From Limisphaera sp049537155 (GTDB lineage: Bacteria > Verrucomicrobiota > Verrucomicrobiia > Limisphaerales > Limisphaeraceae), in NCBI RefSeq assembly GCF_049537155.1, contig NZ_JBMVQZ010000005.1, forward strand, positions 1-64,000: a stretch of 64,000 nt of DNA, written 5' to 3'. The notes under the pieces were generated by a model. It was not told the DNA's origin. It ran no database searches and saw nothing but the letters and a program-made list of their open reading frames with translations. Shown piece by piece: positions 54,271 through 63,826 of this stretch (positions are counted from its first letter, which is position 1; each line of letters begins with the position of its first letter). Both the position numbers and the translations under genes were made by a program.

Positions 54271-54894
54271 TCATCTCAGATACTTCAAGGCCACGAAGCC
54301 GCCGATGCCCAGAGCCAGCAGCGCCCAGGCCAGCCAGTCGAAATACTTTTCGATCCACGACTTGACCTGGGGACCCAACAGGTAAACCGCACCGCCCACC
54401 AGAAAGAACCGCGCAGGCCGCCCGATGGCCGAGGCGGCAACCAAGGTCCACAAATCCACCCCGCACACACCGGCCGCGACCGTGAAAACCTTGTACGGAA
54501 TGGGCGTGAAGGCCGCCGACAAGATCGCCAGAAAGGCATTGTCGTTGTACAAGGTGGCCACCCTGTCGAAGGCCGCCTGCGAGAAGATGTACGGGATGAA
54601 CCAGCCCCGAACCGCTTCCCATGCGTAATGCCCGATCAGGTAGCCGAACATGCCGCCCAACACCGAGCCCACGGAACAAACCAGCGCAAACCACAGGGCC
54701 CGACGCGGGGCACCCACACTCAGCGCCAGCAACAACACGTCGGGCGGCACCGGGAAAAACGAGGATTCCATGAAGGCGATGGCAAACAACGCCCAGGTCC
54801 CACCGGGTCGCTCGGCCCAGCGCACGGTCCAATCGTACAGGCGGCGCAGCCAGGCGGTGGGACGCCTCGGTTGGTTCCGGGCCTCGTTGGTCAT
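54271..54894 (-). CDS. YqaA/DedA-type membrane protein
   Basis: A 207-residue protein of the VTT/SNARE-associated family. It has about five hydrophobic helices, with FAIAFMESSFFPVPPDVLLLALSVG, GSVLGGMFGYLIGHYAWE and LSAAFTPIPYKVFTVAAGVCGV as hallmarks of the YqaA branch. DedA-superfamily members move lipid carriers or support membrane homeostasis; this branch is less studied. It precedes the lipid kinase by 13 bp, which suggests a lipid-related role. Confidence 0.92.
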   Translation of the reverse strand: MTNEARNQPRRPTAWLRRLYDWTVRWAERPGGTWALFAIAFMESSFFPVPPDVLLLALSVGAPRRALWFALVCSVGSVLGGMFGYLIGHYAWEAVRGWFIPYIFSQAAFDRVATLYNDNAFLAILSAAFTPIPYKVFTVAAGVCGVDLWTLVAASAIGRPARFFLVGGAVYLLGPQVKSWIEKYFDWLAWALLALGIGGFVALKYLR

Positions 54895-55003
54895 GCGGCT
54901 GGCGAGGGAACGACAAAACCGGCCGCTTCGTCAAGCCGGGCGGTCCGGACAGCCGGATGGTTGCCCTGACGCCCTCCGCCGGCTTGTGCGCGTTCGGTCG
55001 GCA

Positions 55004-56086
55004 TCAGGCAGGGGATGAGGAACTCGCCGCGGACCGTCGAAGTTCCTCCAGTTTCCGGGCTGCTCGTCCGTCGTCCACGACCTGCTCGGCCAGCAACCAG
55101 CCCTGTTCCACCGATCCCGCCGCGCCCGCCACCCAGAGTGCCACGGCCGCGTTGTAAAGAACGGCCTCACGACGCGGACCGCGGTCGCGGCCCTGGAGCA
55201 ACGCCTCGAGCATCGCGGCGTTGGTCGCCGCGTCGCCACCCTGCAGATCGCCGGGACCTGTGACCAGGCGGGCACGGGCCGGCCGTGGCCAGATGGCCGC
55301 GGCCTCTGCACCGCCCGTGCCGAAGACCACAACCGTGGTGGGTCCGGCCGGAGAAAGCTCATCCACCCAGACGCGCGTCTCGGGCCCGCTGCCGGGCAAC
55401 TCGCCGCACACCACCGCGCCGCGCCGGATCCCGAGCGACTGCAACACCGCCGCCAGGGGGGCACACAGCTCCGGCCGCGCCACGCCCATCAGTTGCGCAT
55501 CCGGTCGCGCCGGGTTCAACAGCGGGCCGAGGTAGTTGAACAGGGTCCGCTGACCCCGTTCGGCGCACAGCTTCCGCGCAGGGGCGATATGGCGGAAGGC
55601 CGGATGATACAGCGGCGCAAAAAAGAAGGCGAAGCCGTGTCGCCGGAGGTTCTCCACGGCCTGTTCCGGTGTGGTCTGAACCGGGATCCCGAGCGCCTCC
55701 AGCACGTCCGCGCTGCCGGCCCGGGAGGTGACCGCCCGGTTGCCATGCTTGGCCACCGCCACGCCGGCCGCGGCGCAGATCAGGGCCACGGTCGTCGAAA
55801 TGTTGAACGTACCCGCACGATCCCCACCCGTGCCCACCACGTCCAGAATCACGCGTCCGCTGCGCCAACCCGGATCCAGTGGAGGCTCCACCGCGCGGCT
55901 GCGCAGTTCGTCCGCAAAGGCCGCGATTTCCTCGGGGGTCTCACCCCGGCGGGCCAGAGCGGCGAGAAAATCGGCTTTGGTCTCCACCGCAACACGCTCG
56001 TCCACGAGACACTCGACGGCGCCGCGGACCTCCTCGCGGGTCAACACCCCGCCCTCGTTCACCTGGCGGATCAATCGTTCGAGCAC
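55004..56086 (-). CDS. trpD: Anthranilate phosphoribosyltransferase
   Basis: It couples anthranilate with PRPP in tryptophan synthesis. The 360-residue product has ILDVVGTGGDRAGTFNISTTVALICAAAGVAVAKHGNRAVTSRAGSADVLEALG, the complete PRPP- and anthranilate-binding core, then FFAPLYHPAFRHIAPARK and FNYLGPLLNPARP. No ATG fits, so GTG at 56086 (VLERLIRQVNEGG) is taken, with GTG at 56110 as alternative. No other trp gene is nearby. The neighbour on the right is divergent. Confidence 0.95.
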   Translation of the reverse strand: MLERLIRQVNEGGVLTREEVRGAVECLVDERVAVETKADFLAALARRGETPEEIAAFADELRSRAVEPPLDPGWRSGRVILDVVGTGGDRAGTFNISTTVALICAAAGVAVAKHGNRAVTSRAGSADVLEALGIPVQTTPEQAVENLRRHGFAFFFAPLYHPAFRHIAPARKLCAERGQRTLFNYLGPLLNPARPDAQLMGVARPELCAPLAAVLQSLGIRRGAVVCGELPGSGPETRVWVDELSPAGPTTVVVFGTGGAEAAAIWPRPARARLVTGPGDLQGGDAATNAAMLEALLQGRDRGPRREAVLYNAAVALWVAGAAGSVEQGWLLAEQVVDDGRAARKLEELRRSAASSSSPA

Positions 56087-56279
56087 GGACCGGAAACTAG
56101 GTCGTTCCACCACGCAGACAAGCGCAAAGGACCGCGGCCGGTCCCACCCGTCCCCGGCGGCGGCCCTCCGCCGGGATGGGCGCTGGCAGAGCGTCCACAG
56201 CCCGTCGGATCCCAAACGGCCCGCGGCGCAGGCACGGTTTTGCTTTGGCGGGACGGGGCAGCTTCGTAAAGTGACGGAC

Positions 56280-57431
56280 ATGGAAAAGGTGCGTCTGGGG
56301 ATCGTCGGACTGGGTAACATCGGCCGTTACCACGCCGATTACCTGCTGCAGGGCAGGGTCCGGCGATGCGAGCTGGTGGCGGTTTGCAGTCGCGGGAAGG
56401 CTGCCGAGCGTTATCCGGGCCTGAAACGGTTCACCGAGCCGGAGGCATTGTTCCGCTCGGGCGAGGTGGACGCCGTCCTCATCGCCACGCCGCACTATCA
56501 ACACGTCACGCTGGGCATCGCCGCGCTGGCGGCGGGTCTGCACATTCTGGTCGAAAAACCCATAGCGGCCCACAAGGCGGACGCCGAACGCCTCATCGCT
56601 GCGGCGCAACAGAGGCCCCGGCAGGTGTTCGCGGCAATGTTCCAGCTCCGGACCGAGCCGCGTTACCAGAAGCTCCGCCGCCTGATCACCAGTGGCGAGC
56701 TGGGCGAGATCGTCCGGGTGAACTGGATCAACACCGATTGGTTCCGGCCGGAGCTCTACTTTGCCACCGGGGGCTGGCGCGCCACCTGGAAGGGCGAGGG
56801 CGGTGGTGTGCTCATCAACCAGTGCCTGCACAACCTGGACATGTTGCAGTGGCTCTGCGGCATGCCCGCCAGGGTGCGCGGCTTCTGCCAGTTCGGCCGG
56901 TACCACGACATCGAGGTGGAAGACAACGTCACCGCCTACCTGGAATGGTCGAACCGTGCCACCGGCGTGTTCCTCGGTTCCACGGGCGAGGCACCGGGCA
57001 CCAACCGGCTGGAGATCGCCGGCACACGCGGCAAGGCCGTTTTGGAAGACAACCGGCTCCGGTTCATCCGCAACGAGGCGGACATGATCGAGTTCAGTCG
57101 CACCGCCGGGAGTCCGTTTGCCAAACCGGAAGTGTGGAACGTGGAAATCCCCTTCACCGACGCCACACTGCCCCACGCCATCATCGTGCAGAACTTCGTC
57201 AATGCCATCCTGGACGGCGAACCGTTGATCGCTCCGGGGCCCGAGGGGATTCACTCGGTGGAACTGGCCAATGCGGTGGTCTTCTCCGCGCTGCTGGACC
57301 GGACACTGCAGCTGCCCATGGACGGCGCGGCCTGGGAGGCAAAACTGCAGGAGCTGATCGCCAACTCGAAGGTCCGGAAACAGGTCGTGGAGGTGGAACC
57401 AACCGATTTTTCGGCTTCGTTCCGGCGTTGA
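56280..57431 (+). CDS. Gfo/Idh/MocA family oxidoreductase, cytoplasmic
   Basis: A 383-residue protein without leader peptide. The Rossmann motif is RLGIVGLGNIGRYHADYLL, followed by AAGLHILVEKPIAAHKADAERLI with the family's EKP, then LGEIVRVNWINTDWFRP and a GGGVLINQCLHNLDMLQWL segment containing the catalytic-type His. The ATG at 56280 is chosen, though GTG at 56271 is also in frame. The TIM-barrel isomerase 66 bp downstream is probably co-transcribed, and such pairs act on sugars such as inositols or keto-sugars. The substrate is not determined. Confidence 0.95.
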   Translation: MEKVRLGIVGLGNIGRYHADYLLQGRVRRCELVAVCSRGKAAERYPGLKRFTEPEALFRSGEVDAVLIATPHYQHVTLGIAALAAGLHILVEKPIAAHKADAERLIAAAQQRPRQVFAAMFQLRTEPRYQKLRRLITSGELGEIVRVNWINTDWFRPELYFATGGWRATWKGEGGGVLINQCLHNLDMLQWLCGMPARVRGFCQFGRYHDIEVEDNVTAYLEWSNRATGVFLGSTGEAPGTNRLEIAGTRGKAVLEDNRLRFIRNEADMIEFSRTAGSPFAKPEVWNVEIPFTDATLPHAIIVQNFVNAILDGEPLIAPGPEGIHSVELANAVVFSALLDRTLQLPMDGAAWEAKLQELIANSKVRKQVVEVEPTDFSASFRR

Positions 57432-57497
57432 ACCCGCGGCGGGGGCCGGCCCGGCGCCGGTCTCCCTGCCGCCGTTTGTCGAGCAGGAGGAAGAACC

Positions 57498-58409
57498 ATG
57501 ATGCTGATGGGCATAGGCGACGAAGCGGGCGTGCGCATCGAAAGCCAGATCGCCGCCCTGCGCGAACTGGACTGGCGGCACATCGAGCCGCGCACGGTGG
57601 AAGTGGCCGGTCATCCCAAGGGCAACTTCCATGACATCCCGGACGCCGCTTTCGACGTGGCGTTGGCCCAACTTGAGAGCGCGGGCATCCAGGTCTACTG
57701 CTTCGGCTCCACCATCATGAACTGGGCCAAGACACCGGACACCCCGTGGGAGGTCACACTGGCCGAAGTCCGCCGCGCCATCCCCAGGATGAAACGCGCC
57801 GGCGCCCGGTACATCCGCATCATGAGTTTCAAACCCGGCGACGACGAGTACACCATCCCCAGGAAGGTGTTCGAACGCGTACGCGACGTCACCCGCATGT
57901 TCCTGGACGAAGGACTCCAGCCCGTCCACGAAAACTGCATGAACTACGGCGGCATGAGCTGGCAACACGCCCTCGAGCTGCTCGACAAATGCCCGGGGCT
58001 CAAGTGGGTCTTCGACACCGCCAACCCCATCCTGAACCCCGACCGTTCCAAACCCAAACCATGGCCCCGGCAGGATCCCTGGGAGTTCTGGGAACACATA
58101 CGCGATCACGTCGTCCACATCCACGTCAAGGACGCCACCTGGGTGCCCGAACGCAACGATGCCAGCTACCACTGGCCCGGCGAGGGCCAGGGCCGTGTCC
58201 GCGACATCCTGCGGGACGCCCTGGCCCGCGGCTACGACGCCGGCATCAGCATCGAACCCCACATGGTGGCCGTCTTCCACGACCCGAAACAGGCCGCCGC
58301 CAACGACGAGGCGCTGCGCAAGAACTTCGTCGAATACGGCCGGCGCCTGCAAACCATGCTCGATGAACTGCGCCGGGAACTGGCCGGCGCCGAGGCCGGT
58401 CGCGCCTGA
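57498..58409 (+). CDS. Sugar phosphate isomerase/epimerase (TIM barrel), second copy
   Basis: A 303-residue xylose-isomerase-like TIM-barrel protein with AGGAGG before the ATG. Metal-site-like segments are GLQPVHENCMNYGGMSW, LKWVFDTANPILNPDRS, DHVVHIHVKDATWVPER and AGISIEPHMVAVFHD. The N-terminus (MGIGDEAGVRIESQIAALRELDWRHIEPRTVE) fits this family. It follows a Gfo/Idh/MocA oxidoreductase and likely works on the same substrate. It differs clearly from the first copy at 46997. Confidence 0.93.
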   Translation: MMLMGIGDEAGVRIESQIAALRELDWRHIEPRTVEVAGHPKGNFHDIPDAAFDVALAQLESAGIQVYCFGSTIMNWAKTPDTPWEVTLAEVRRAIPRMKRAGARYIRIMSFKPGDDEYTIPRKVFERVRDVTRMFLDEGLQPVHENCMNYGGMSWQHALELLDKCPGLKWVFDTANPILNPDRSKPKPWPRQDPWEFWEHIRDHVVHIHVKDATWVPERNDASYHWPGEGQGRVRDILRDALARGYDAGISIEPHMVAVFHDPKQAAANDEALRKNFVEYGRRLQTMLDELRRELAGAEAGRA

Positions 58410-58556
58410 CCCGCCGTCCATCACGCGAATTCAGGCTCGCAGCCGAAAGCTCCGGGCGGTTTCCCGGGTTTCGGGCTGCCCGGTCAAACTCCGGGCGGTC
58501 CCTCCAACAAACGTCGGATTTCCTCCACCAGCCGGTGGAGGCATAGTGCGCCCCAG

Positions 58557-61385
58557 ATGCCGAGGCGTCGCCTCTGTTCGATCCGCCCGCCGTCACCATC
58601 ATCCGGGCGTGGGCGGGCCCTGGCAGCCACGTTGGCCGCCGGCCTGTTGGCTTGGGCCCTGGCCGGCGCAACGGGCGCTTCCGGCCAGTCCGCCGGTTCC
58701 CCAACCCAGAGTTCATGGATCCGGGTCTCCCCCGCCGGGGCGGTTTGGAGTCTTTCCGACACGCGCGGCAATCGGATCCCGGATTTCTCGACCGTGGGCT
58801 ACGCCGGTGGCGAGCGCGAGCCGCCCCTGGTGCCCGTCCGGCAGGTGGTCGTGCCCGGACCGGGCGACGACACCGCGCGCATTCAACAGGCCCTCGACAC
58901 CGTGGCCGCTCTGCCCATCGACGCGTCAGGGTTCCGCGGGGCGGTCCTTTTGGCACCAGGCGAGTTTCAAATTTCCAACCAGGTCACCATCCGCGCCAGC
59001 GGCGTGGTGCTGCGCGGGTCCGGCCGCGGCACCAACGGCACCCTCCTGCGCGCCACCGGACGCACCCGGCGCACCGTCATCCTCGTGGCGGGCGGCGGCG
59101 CGCCTGAAACCGTGCCAAACACCACCCATGACATCACGGACCCGTATGTCCCCGTGGGCGCGCACGCACTGACCGTGGAAAGCACCGATGGCCTGGCGGT
59201 GGGCGACCGAATCCTCGTCCGCCGCAACGCCAACGACGCCTGGATCCGTGATCTGGGGATGGACCTGCTGTGTTGTCCGCCGGAGGTGAATCCCTGGAAA
59301 CCCTCCGGCTACCAGATCGACATGGACCGCCGCATCGTCGGGATGGAAGGCAACACCCTTTTCCTCGATGCGCCCGTCGTCTGCGCCATCGAAACACGGT
59401 ACGGCGGCGGCACGGTGCGACGCTTCACGTGGGAGGGACGAATCCGCAACGTGGGGCTCGAAGATCTCGAGGGCGTATCGGACTTCACCGCGCCGGACGA
59501 CGAGGACCATGCCTGGACGTTCATCCACCTTCAGGCAGTGGAAGATGCCTGGGTCCGCCGCGTGACGGCACGTCATTTCGGTTTTGCCGCCGTCAGCCTC
59601 GGCCGTGGCGCCCGTCACGTGACCGTCAGCGAGTGCGAAGGGTTGGATCCCGTCTCACAAGTCACCGGCGGCAGGCGATACGCCTTCGTCATGGACGATT
59701 GCGAACTCTGCCTGGTCCGCGACTGCCGAACCCGCAACGACCGGCACCAGTTCGTCACCCAATCCCTGACCACCGGCCCAAACGTCTTCGTGGACGGACT
59801 GAGCGAGAACGCATGGTCGGATGCCGGACCGCACCACCGGTGGGCCACCGGCGCCCTCTGGGACAACGTGGAGGTGCAGGGGCACGACCTCAACGTGCAA
59901 AACCGCGGCAATCTCGGCAGTGGCCACGGTTGGGCAGGGGCCAACTGCGTGGTCTGGAACAGCCGCGCCCGCGGATTCGTCGTTCAAAACCCGCCCGGTG
60001 CCAGAAACTGGCTGATCGGTTCGGCCGGGACACTGAAGGAGGGCACTGTCTACGTCGGGCCGCACGACCCGGGCACGGTGGACCAGCACGGCGCGCCCGT
60101 CTTTCCCCGCAGCCTCTACCACGCCCAGCTCCAGCACCGGCTCCATCTGCCGGGCCTCCAAATCCGCGAGTACCGGACCGGCCTGCCGGACGCGTTCGAC
60201 CCGCTCAACCCACCCGACGGAGAAACCTCCTTGGACCCTGCCTGGGCCGAACAGGTACGCGCCCGCGCCGGCACCCAACCGGTAGGCCAGTTGGACGAAT
60301 TCCAGCCCGGTCAATGGGTGCCGTTCACCATTCTCTGGACGCCGGACCCCGGCCTTCGCGTCGCCGCCGCTGCGCTGCAGATTTGTCTGCGCACGGCCTC
60401 TTCCCCCGCCAACCCAACCCGCCTCTACCTCGACACCCTCACCAACGGCATCCCCGTGGACAACCTGCCGCACAGCCCCGCCGAACCGGACGGCTCCGTA
60501 GTCTACCTTCTGGATCTGGAGGATCGACTCCCGCAGCTCGCCGACGGCAGGCTCGACGTTGCCGTGCACGGCGACGTGGCCGTGGACTGGGCAATGCTCG
60601 AGCTGCGCCTGGTTCCCGCCTCCCCGGAGGTGCAAATCCGGATTCAACCCGCAGCCGATACCTGGGTGCGGGAACCCCCGGGAGACGCCGACAACCATGC
60701 CGGCGATGCCTTGTTGGCCGTGGGCCGCGACCCCCAACCCGGCAACGAACGCCGGGCCTTCCTGCTCTGGCGAACCGATCGCCTGCCGTCCAACTGGGTC
60801 GCGGCCATCCGCTCCGCCCGTGTGGAACTCGCGCCTGTGGCGGCAGGCTCCACCATGGAACAGGCGCTGGCCTGTGCAGCGGGACCGCCCTGGGCAGAAG
60901 CGATGACCTGGCTGGAACAGCCCGGACTACCTCCTCCCCTTGCCTCCTGGATTCCCCAGCCGGGGCGCAAGGTCTCCGCGGCCGTCACGCCCCAGCTACG
61001 CGCCGCCCTCGAACAGGGATGGCACCTGGTCGTGGGCCTGACCCCATCGCCACGGTCACCGTGGGCCGGGCACGCCACCTACGCAGCCCGCGAATACCCC
61101 GCACTTCAGGCCCGGCCCTGGCTCGCGGTTTCTCTGCAGCCCGGGGCGGTTCCCCGGCCGCGCTTTCGCAGCGTCCGCCTGAACGCTTCAGCCCTCGAAG
61201 TCGAAGTGGAACAGCACGTGCCCGGAGCCCGATACCGCGCCCTTTTCCATCCCCGGCCGGTGCCACCATTGACCGGGTGGACCACCCTCCGCGAAGATGT
61301 CTTTCCGGAAGATCCCGTGGTTCGACTGACCCTGCCCGTTCCGGACACGCACCGGACCGGGTTCTTTGCTCTCGAGCTTTTCTGA
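58557..61385 (+). CDS. Secreted right-handed beta-helix protein with DNRLRE-type domain
   Basis: A 942-residue protein. The leader (LAATLAAGLLAWALAGATGASGQ) is followed by a pectate-lyase-like beta-helix entry (VVVPGPGDDTARIQQALDTVAALP, GAVLLAPGEFQISNQVTIRASGVVLRGSGRGTNGT) and coils to about residue 530 (RNVGLEDLEGV, DDCELCLVRDCRTRNDRHQFV). A beta-sandwich of DNRLRE/CBM96 type fills about 695-860 (IQPAADTWVREPPGDADNHAGDALLAVGR), with an end module closing GFFALELF. The fold suggests a polysaccharide lyase or isomerase, but I do not see a defined catalytic triad. It stands 147 bp after the isomerase gene. Confidence 0.88.
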   Translation: MPRRRLCSIRPPSPSSGRGRALAATLAAGLLAWALAGATGASGQSAGSPTQSSWIRVSPAGAVWSLSDTRGNRIPDFSTVGYAGGEREPPLVPVRQVVVPGPGDDTARIQQALDTVAALPIDASGFRGAVLLAPGEFQISNQVTIRASGVVLRGSGRGTNGTLLRATGRTRRTVILVAGGGAPETVPNTTHDITDPYVPVGAHALTVESTDGLAVGDRILVRRNANDAWIRDLGMDLLCCPPEVNPWKPSGYQIDMDRRIVGMEGNTLFLDAPVVCAIETRYGGGTVRRFTWEGRIRNVGLEDLEGVSDFTAPDDEDHAWTFIHLQAVEDAWVRRVTARHFGFAAVSLGRGARHVTVSECEGLDPVSQVTGGRRYAFVMDDCELCLVRDCRTRNDRHQFVTQSLTTGPNVFVDGLSENAWSDAGPHHRWATGALWDNVEVQGHDLNVQNRGNLGSGHGWAGANCVVWNSRARGFVVQNPPGARNWLIGSAGTLKEGTVYVGPHDPGTVDQHGAPVFPRSLYHAQLQHRLHLPGLQIREYRTGLPDAFDPLNPPDGETSLDPAWAEQVRARAGTQPVGQLDEFQPGQWVPFTILWTPDPGLRVAAAALQICLRTASSPANPTRLYLDTLTNGIPVDNLPHSPAEPDGSVVYLLDLEDRLPQLADGRLDVAVHGDVAVDWAMLELRLVPASPEVQIRIQPAADTWVREPPGDADNHAGDALLAVGRDPQPGNERRAFLLWRTDRLPSNWVAAIRSARVELAPVAAGSTMEQALACAAGPPWAEAMTWLEQPGLPPPLASWIPQPGRKVSAAVTPQLRAALEQGWHLVVGLTPSPRSPWAGHATYAAREYPALQARPWLAVSLQPGAVPRPRFRSVRLNASALEVEVEQHVPGARYRALFHPRPVPPLTGWTTLREDVFPEDPVVRLTLPVPDTHRTGFFALELF

Positions 61386-61447
61386 GAATCCCACCGTTCG
61401 CCCTCGCGCACCCGACCAAGCCGGACCCGGCCGAACGCGCCCCCCAC

Positions 61448-62602
61448 TCATCGGCCGGAAGCGACCCGCGCAGCAGCACGGCGGGCCCGCCACCACCCGC
61501 GTCCCCACCCCACGAGCATCGTCAAAAGGAAGCCGGCGATGGCCACACCGTTGCCCGCCGCGCCCCAGGAACGCCCCGCCGCCCAACCCAGACCATCCGC
61601 GGCCAGCCGCAACACCAGGGACACCTGCAACGCCGCCCACCAGAAATATACCGCCGGATGAAACACCACCGGCACGCCCAGTATGGCCGGGAAGATCACC
61701 GGGGCATGCCCAAAGATCATGGCAAACACGAATCCCACAAAGAAGGCGTGCAACATGCCGTCGTAAGCCACCCCGGCGGTCTGCGGCCAGCTCAACCCCA
61801 TCCACACGCCCGAGATCAGCAACCAGCCGTACCCGCTGAGCAGGCTGATCGCCATGTAACGCGGCAACCCCGGCGAACGGATCGTGCGCCAGGCCAGATC
61901 GAATCGCAGCAACCACACCGCCGTGCCCGCAAGCGCGGCACCCAGCAGGAGATTCCGACCCGGCAGTTGTGCCGCTTCGAAAACCAGTCCCCCCACCAGC
62001 ACCGCCAGGCATGCCAGCAGCACCCGGGCCGCCCGGGGATCCGGAGGCGCAAACCGCGTCAGCTCGAGCCGTTCACCCGCGATGATCAGGAGGAGGAAGG
62101 CCATCCAGGCCGGCACCACCTGCGCCACGGGCCGATCCAAACACCACGCGACATTGCCCGCCAACCACGACCCCGCACCCAGCATCTGCACAATGTTGGC
62201 CAGATTCCGCTGGATCATCAGGATCCGGATCGCCACTGCCAGGAACACCGCACTGCCCGCGCTGATGCACAAGCGCGGTCCCCAACCCAGAACACCCGCC
62301 TCCGTCAACACGCCTCCGACACCCGCCAGCAGCGGCGCCCACCACGTCCATCCCGCACGCAGACCCACGGCACGTTCCAACCCGATCAGCGTGCCCAGAA
62401 ACCCGCACACCATCAGCGGCCCGTGAAAGGTGATCCAGTTGGCGTGATGGACCGGCAACGGCAGGTTCCATCCGATGCGCAACAGCCCACCCCAGATGCC
62501 GGTCACCAGACCGCTCATGCCCGACAGCAGCAGGCACGCGCGCAACACTCGTTCCCAGCGACCGACAGGGCGGGTGGCCGATGAGGAAAGACCCTGGCTC
62601 AT
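61448..62602 (-). CDS. NnrS-like multi-spanning membrane protein
   Basis: A 384-residue protein with about 11 hydrophobic segments. PVHHANWITFHGPLMVCGFLGTLIGLERAVGL and DGMLHAFFVGFVFAMIFGHAPVIFPAILGVPV carry conserved histidines like those of NnrS-type haem/copper membrane proteins, which are linked to nitrosative stress. Assignment to NnrS itself is tentative, since the protein could belong to a related haem-copper-oxidase-like family. The ATG at 62602 is taken because the longer frame upstream is low-complexity. Confidence 0.8.
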   Translation of the reverse strand: MSQGLSSSATRPVGRWERVLRACLLLSGMSGLVTGIWGGLLRIGWNLPLPVHHANWITFHGPLMVCGFLGTLIGLERAVGLRAGWTWWAPLLAGVGGVLTEAGVLGWGPRLCISAGSAVFLAVAIRILMIQRNLANIVQMLGAGSWLAGNVAWCLDRPVAQVVPAWMAFLLLIIAGERLELTRFAPPDPRAARVLLACLAVLVGGLVFEAAQLPGRNLLLGAALAGTAVWLLRFDLAWRTIRSPGLPRYMAISLLSGYGWLLISGVWMGLSWPQTAGVAYDGMLHAFFVGFVFAMIFGHAPVIFPAILGVPVVFHPAVYFWWAALQVSLVLRLAADGLGWAAGRSWGAAGNGVAIAGFLLTMLVGWGRGWWRARRAAARVASGR

Positions 62603-62817
62603 GGTGTGGCAGCAGGGCGGATCAACCGACGGCCGGTGGCCTCTTCGGCCGACGCACCGCCCGCAAGGCCGGACAAGGTGGACCACTCACAGCCGGAGAC
62701 CAGGCCGCGTCGTTCCTCGCCGCCCTCCGGGGCGCACCCGCCCCTCGAGAACAGCCGGCCGGGAAGAAAAGGTCCCATGGTGGACATTCGGCAGGTCGAA
62801 TCCCGGAAACTCGTGAT

Positions 62818-63633
62818 TCAGAAAAAAGGATTGTGCGCCTTTTCCTCCGCCACCGTGGTCAGCGGCCCGTGCCCGGGACAGATGAGAGTCTCCGGTGGCA
62901 GGGTCAGGATCTGGTCGCGCACGGCCTGCCGGGCCAGTTCCCACGACTGGTTCCCCCGGCCCAGCGAGCCGGCAAAGATGGCGTCGCCCACCACCGCCAC
63001 CGGCGGCGCACCGTTGGGCCAGCCCCGGATCACATACGTCACACCGTCCGGCGCATGGCCGGGCGTCGGCCGGCACCAGATCCGCAACCGGCCCACCGAC
63101 AGTCCCTCCTCATCCGGCAGGTCGCGCGGCGCCGGCCTCGGATGCGCCCGCACTTCCAGGCCCTCCACCTCACCCTGCAACCTGCCCACACCCGCCACGT
63201 GATCCGGGTGCCCGTGCGTCAAGAAAAGGTACTTCAGCTTCAACCCCTGCGCCTCCACCACCTCCAGAATCTCCGAAACATCCCAACCGGTGTCGAACAA
63301 CGCAGCCTCCAGCGTTTCGGGATCCCAAATCAGATAGGCGTGCACGCAGTTGTCCCCCTCCTGTGTGGTGAACCGGCGCAGGACCTGCCAGGTCTCCAGC
63401 GGAGGCACCTTGGGAAGCCAGCCGCGCACGAGCGACTCCAACTTCTCCGGGTTCAACCCCACCCGCTCCGCCAGGGCCTTCCAATCCACCTGGCGCGGCA
63501 TGCGCCCGCTCTGTTCGAACTCTTCCCACTCCGCCTCCGTCATTCCCAGGGCACGAGCCGCATCTGAGACACGTACCCCGTTCATGGCCCGCGCCTTTCG
63601 GACTATGTCGCCCAAGTGGTCTTCCAAGGTCAT
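62818..63633 (-). CDS. HTH-metallo-beta-lactamase fusion hydrolase
   Basis: This 271-residue protein opens with a Cro/XRE-like helix-turn-helix region (about 1-60, IVRKARAMNGVRVSDAARALGMTEAEWEEFEQSG). A glyoxalase II-like metallo-beta-lactamase fold follows, with YLFLTHGHPDHVAGVG (the HxHxDH site), PTPGHAPDGVTY, VAVVGDAIFAGSLGR and LICPGHGPLTTV. The fold hydrolyses thioesters or persulfide-like substrates, and the fused HTH is unusual. It may be a redox-responsive enzyme or moonlighting regulator. Start at MTLEDHLG because that begins the HTH. Confidence 0.9.
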   Translation of the reverse strand: MTLEDHLGDIVRKARAMNGVRVSDAARALGMTEAEWEEFEQSGRMPRQVDWKALAERVGLNPEKLESLVRGWLPKVPPLETWQVLRRFTTQEGDNCVHAYLIWDPETLEAALFDTGWDVSEILEVVEAQGLKLKYLFLTHGHPDHVAGVGRLQGEVEGLEVRAHPRPAPRDLPDEEGLSVGRLRIWCRPTPGHAPDGVTYVIRGWPNGAPPVAVVGDAIFAGSLGRGNQSWELARQAVRDQILTLPPETLICPGHGPLTTVAEEKAHNPFF

Positions 63634-63826
63634 GGATCCCACACTAAACGCCGGCAGCCACCGTTCAAGCGCGAACCCGAACCGCTCCCAAAGCTCGGAC
63701 CTGCCACCTCCGGTTGACGTTTCGCCCCGTGTTATGCTCCGAGCTCCGGGGACCGTCACACACATTGCGCCCGCAAGGGATCTTTCGGGTCGCCGCCCGA
63801 GCGCGCCGGGAGGCGGTCGTGCAGGG
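63634..63826. other. Intergenic stretch
   Basis: It lies between the end of nikR and the start of the fusion hydrolase, both leftward. No clear terminator or promoter was seen. Confidence 0.35.

Noticed and set aside
59270..62584. An 1,104-codon plus-strand frame
   Set aside because: It overlaps the beta-helix gene in another frame and runs antisense over the NnrS-like gene. It is Arg/Pro-rich low complexity.
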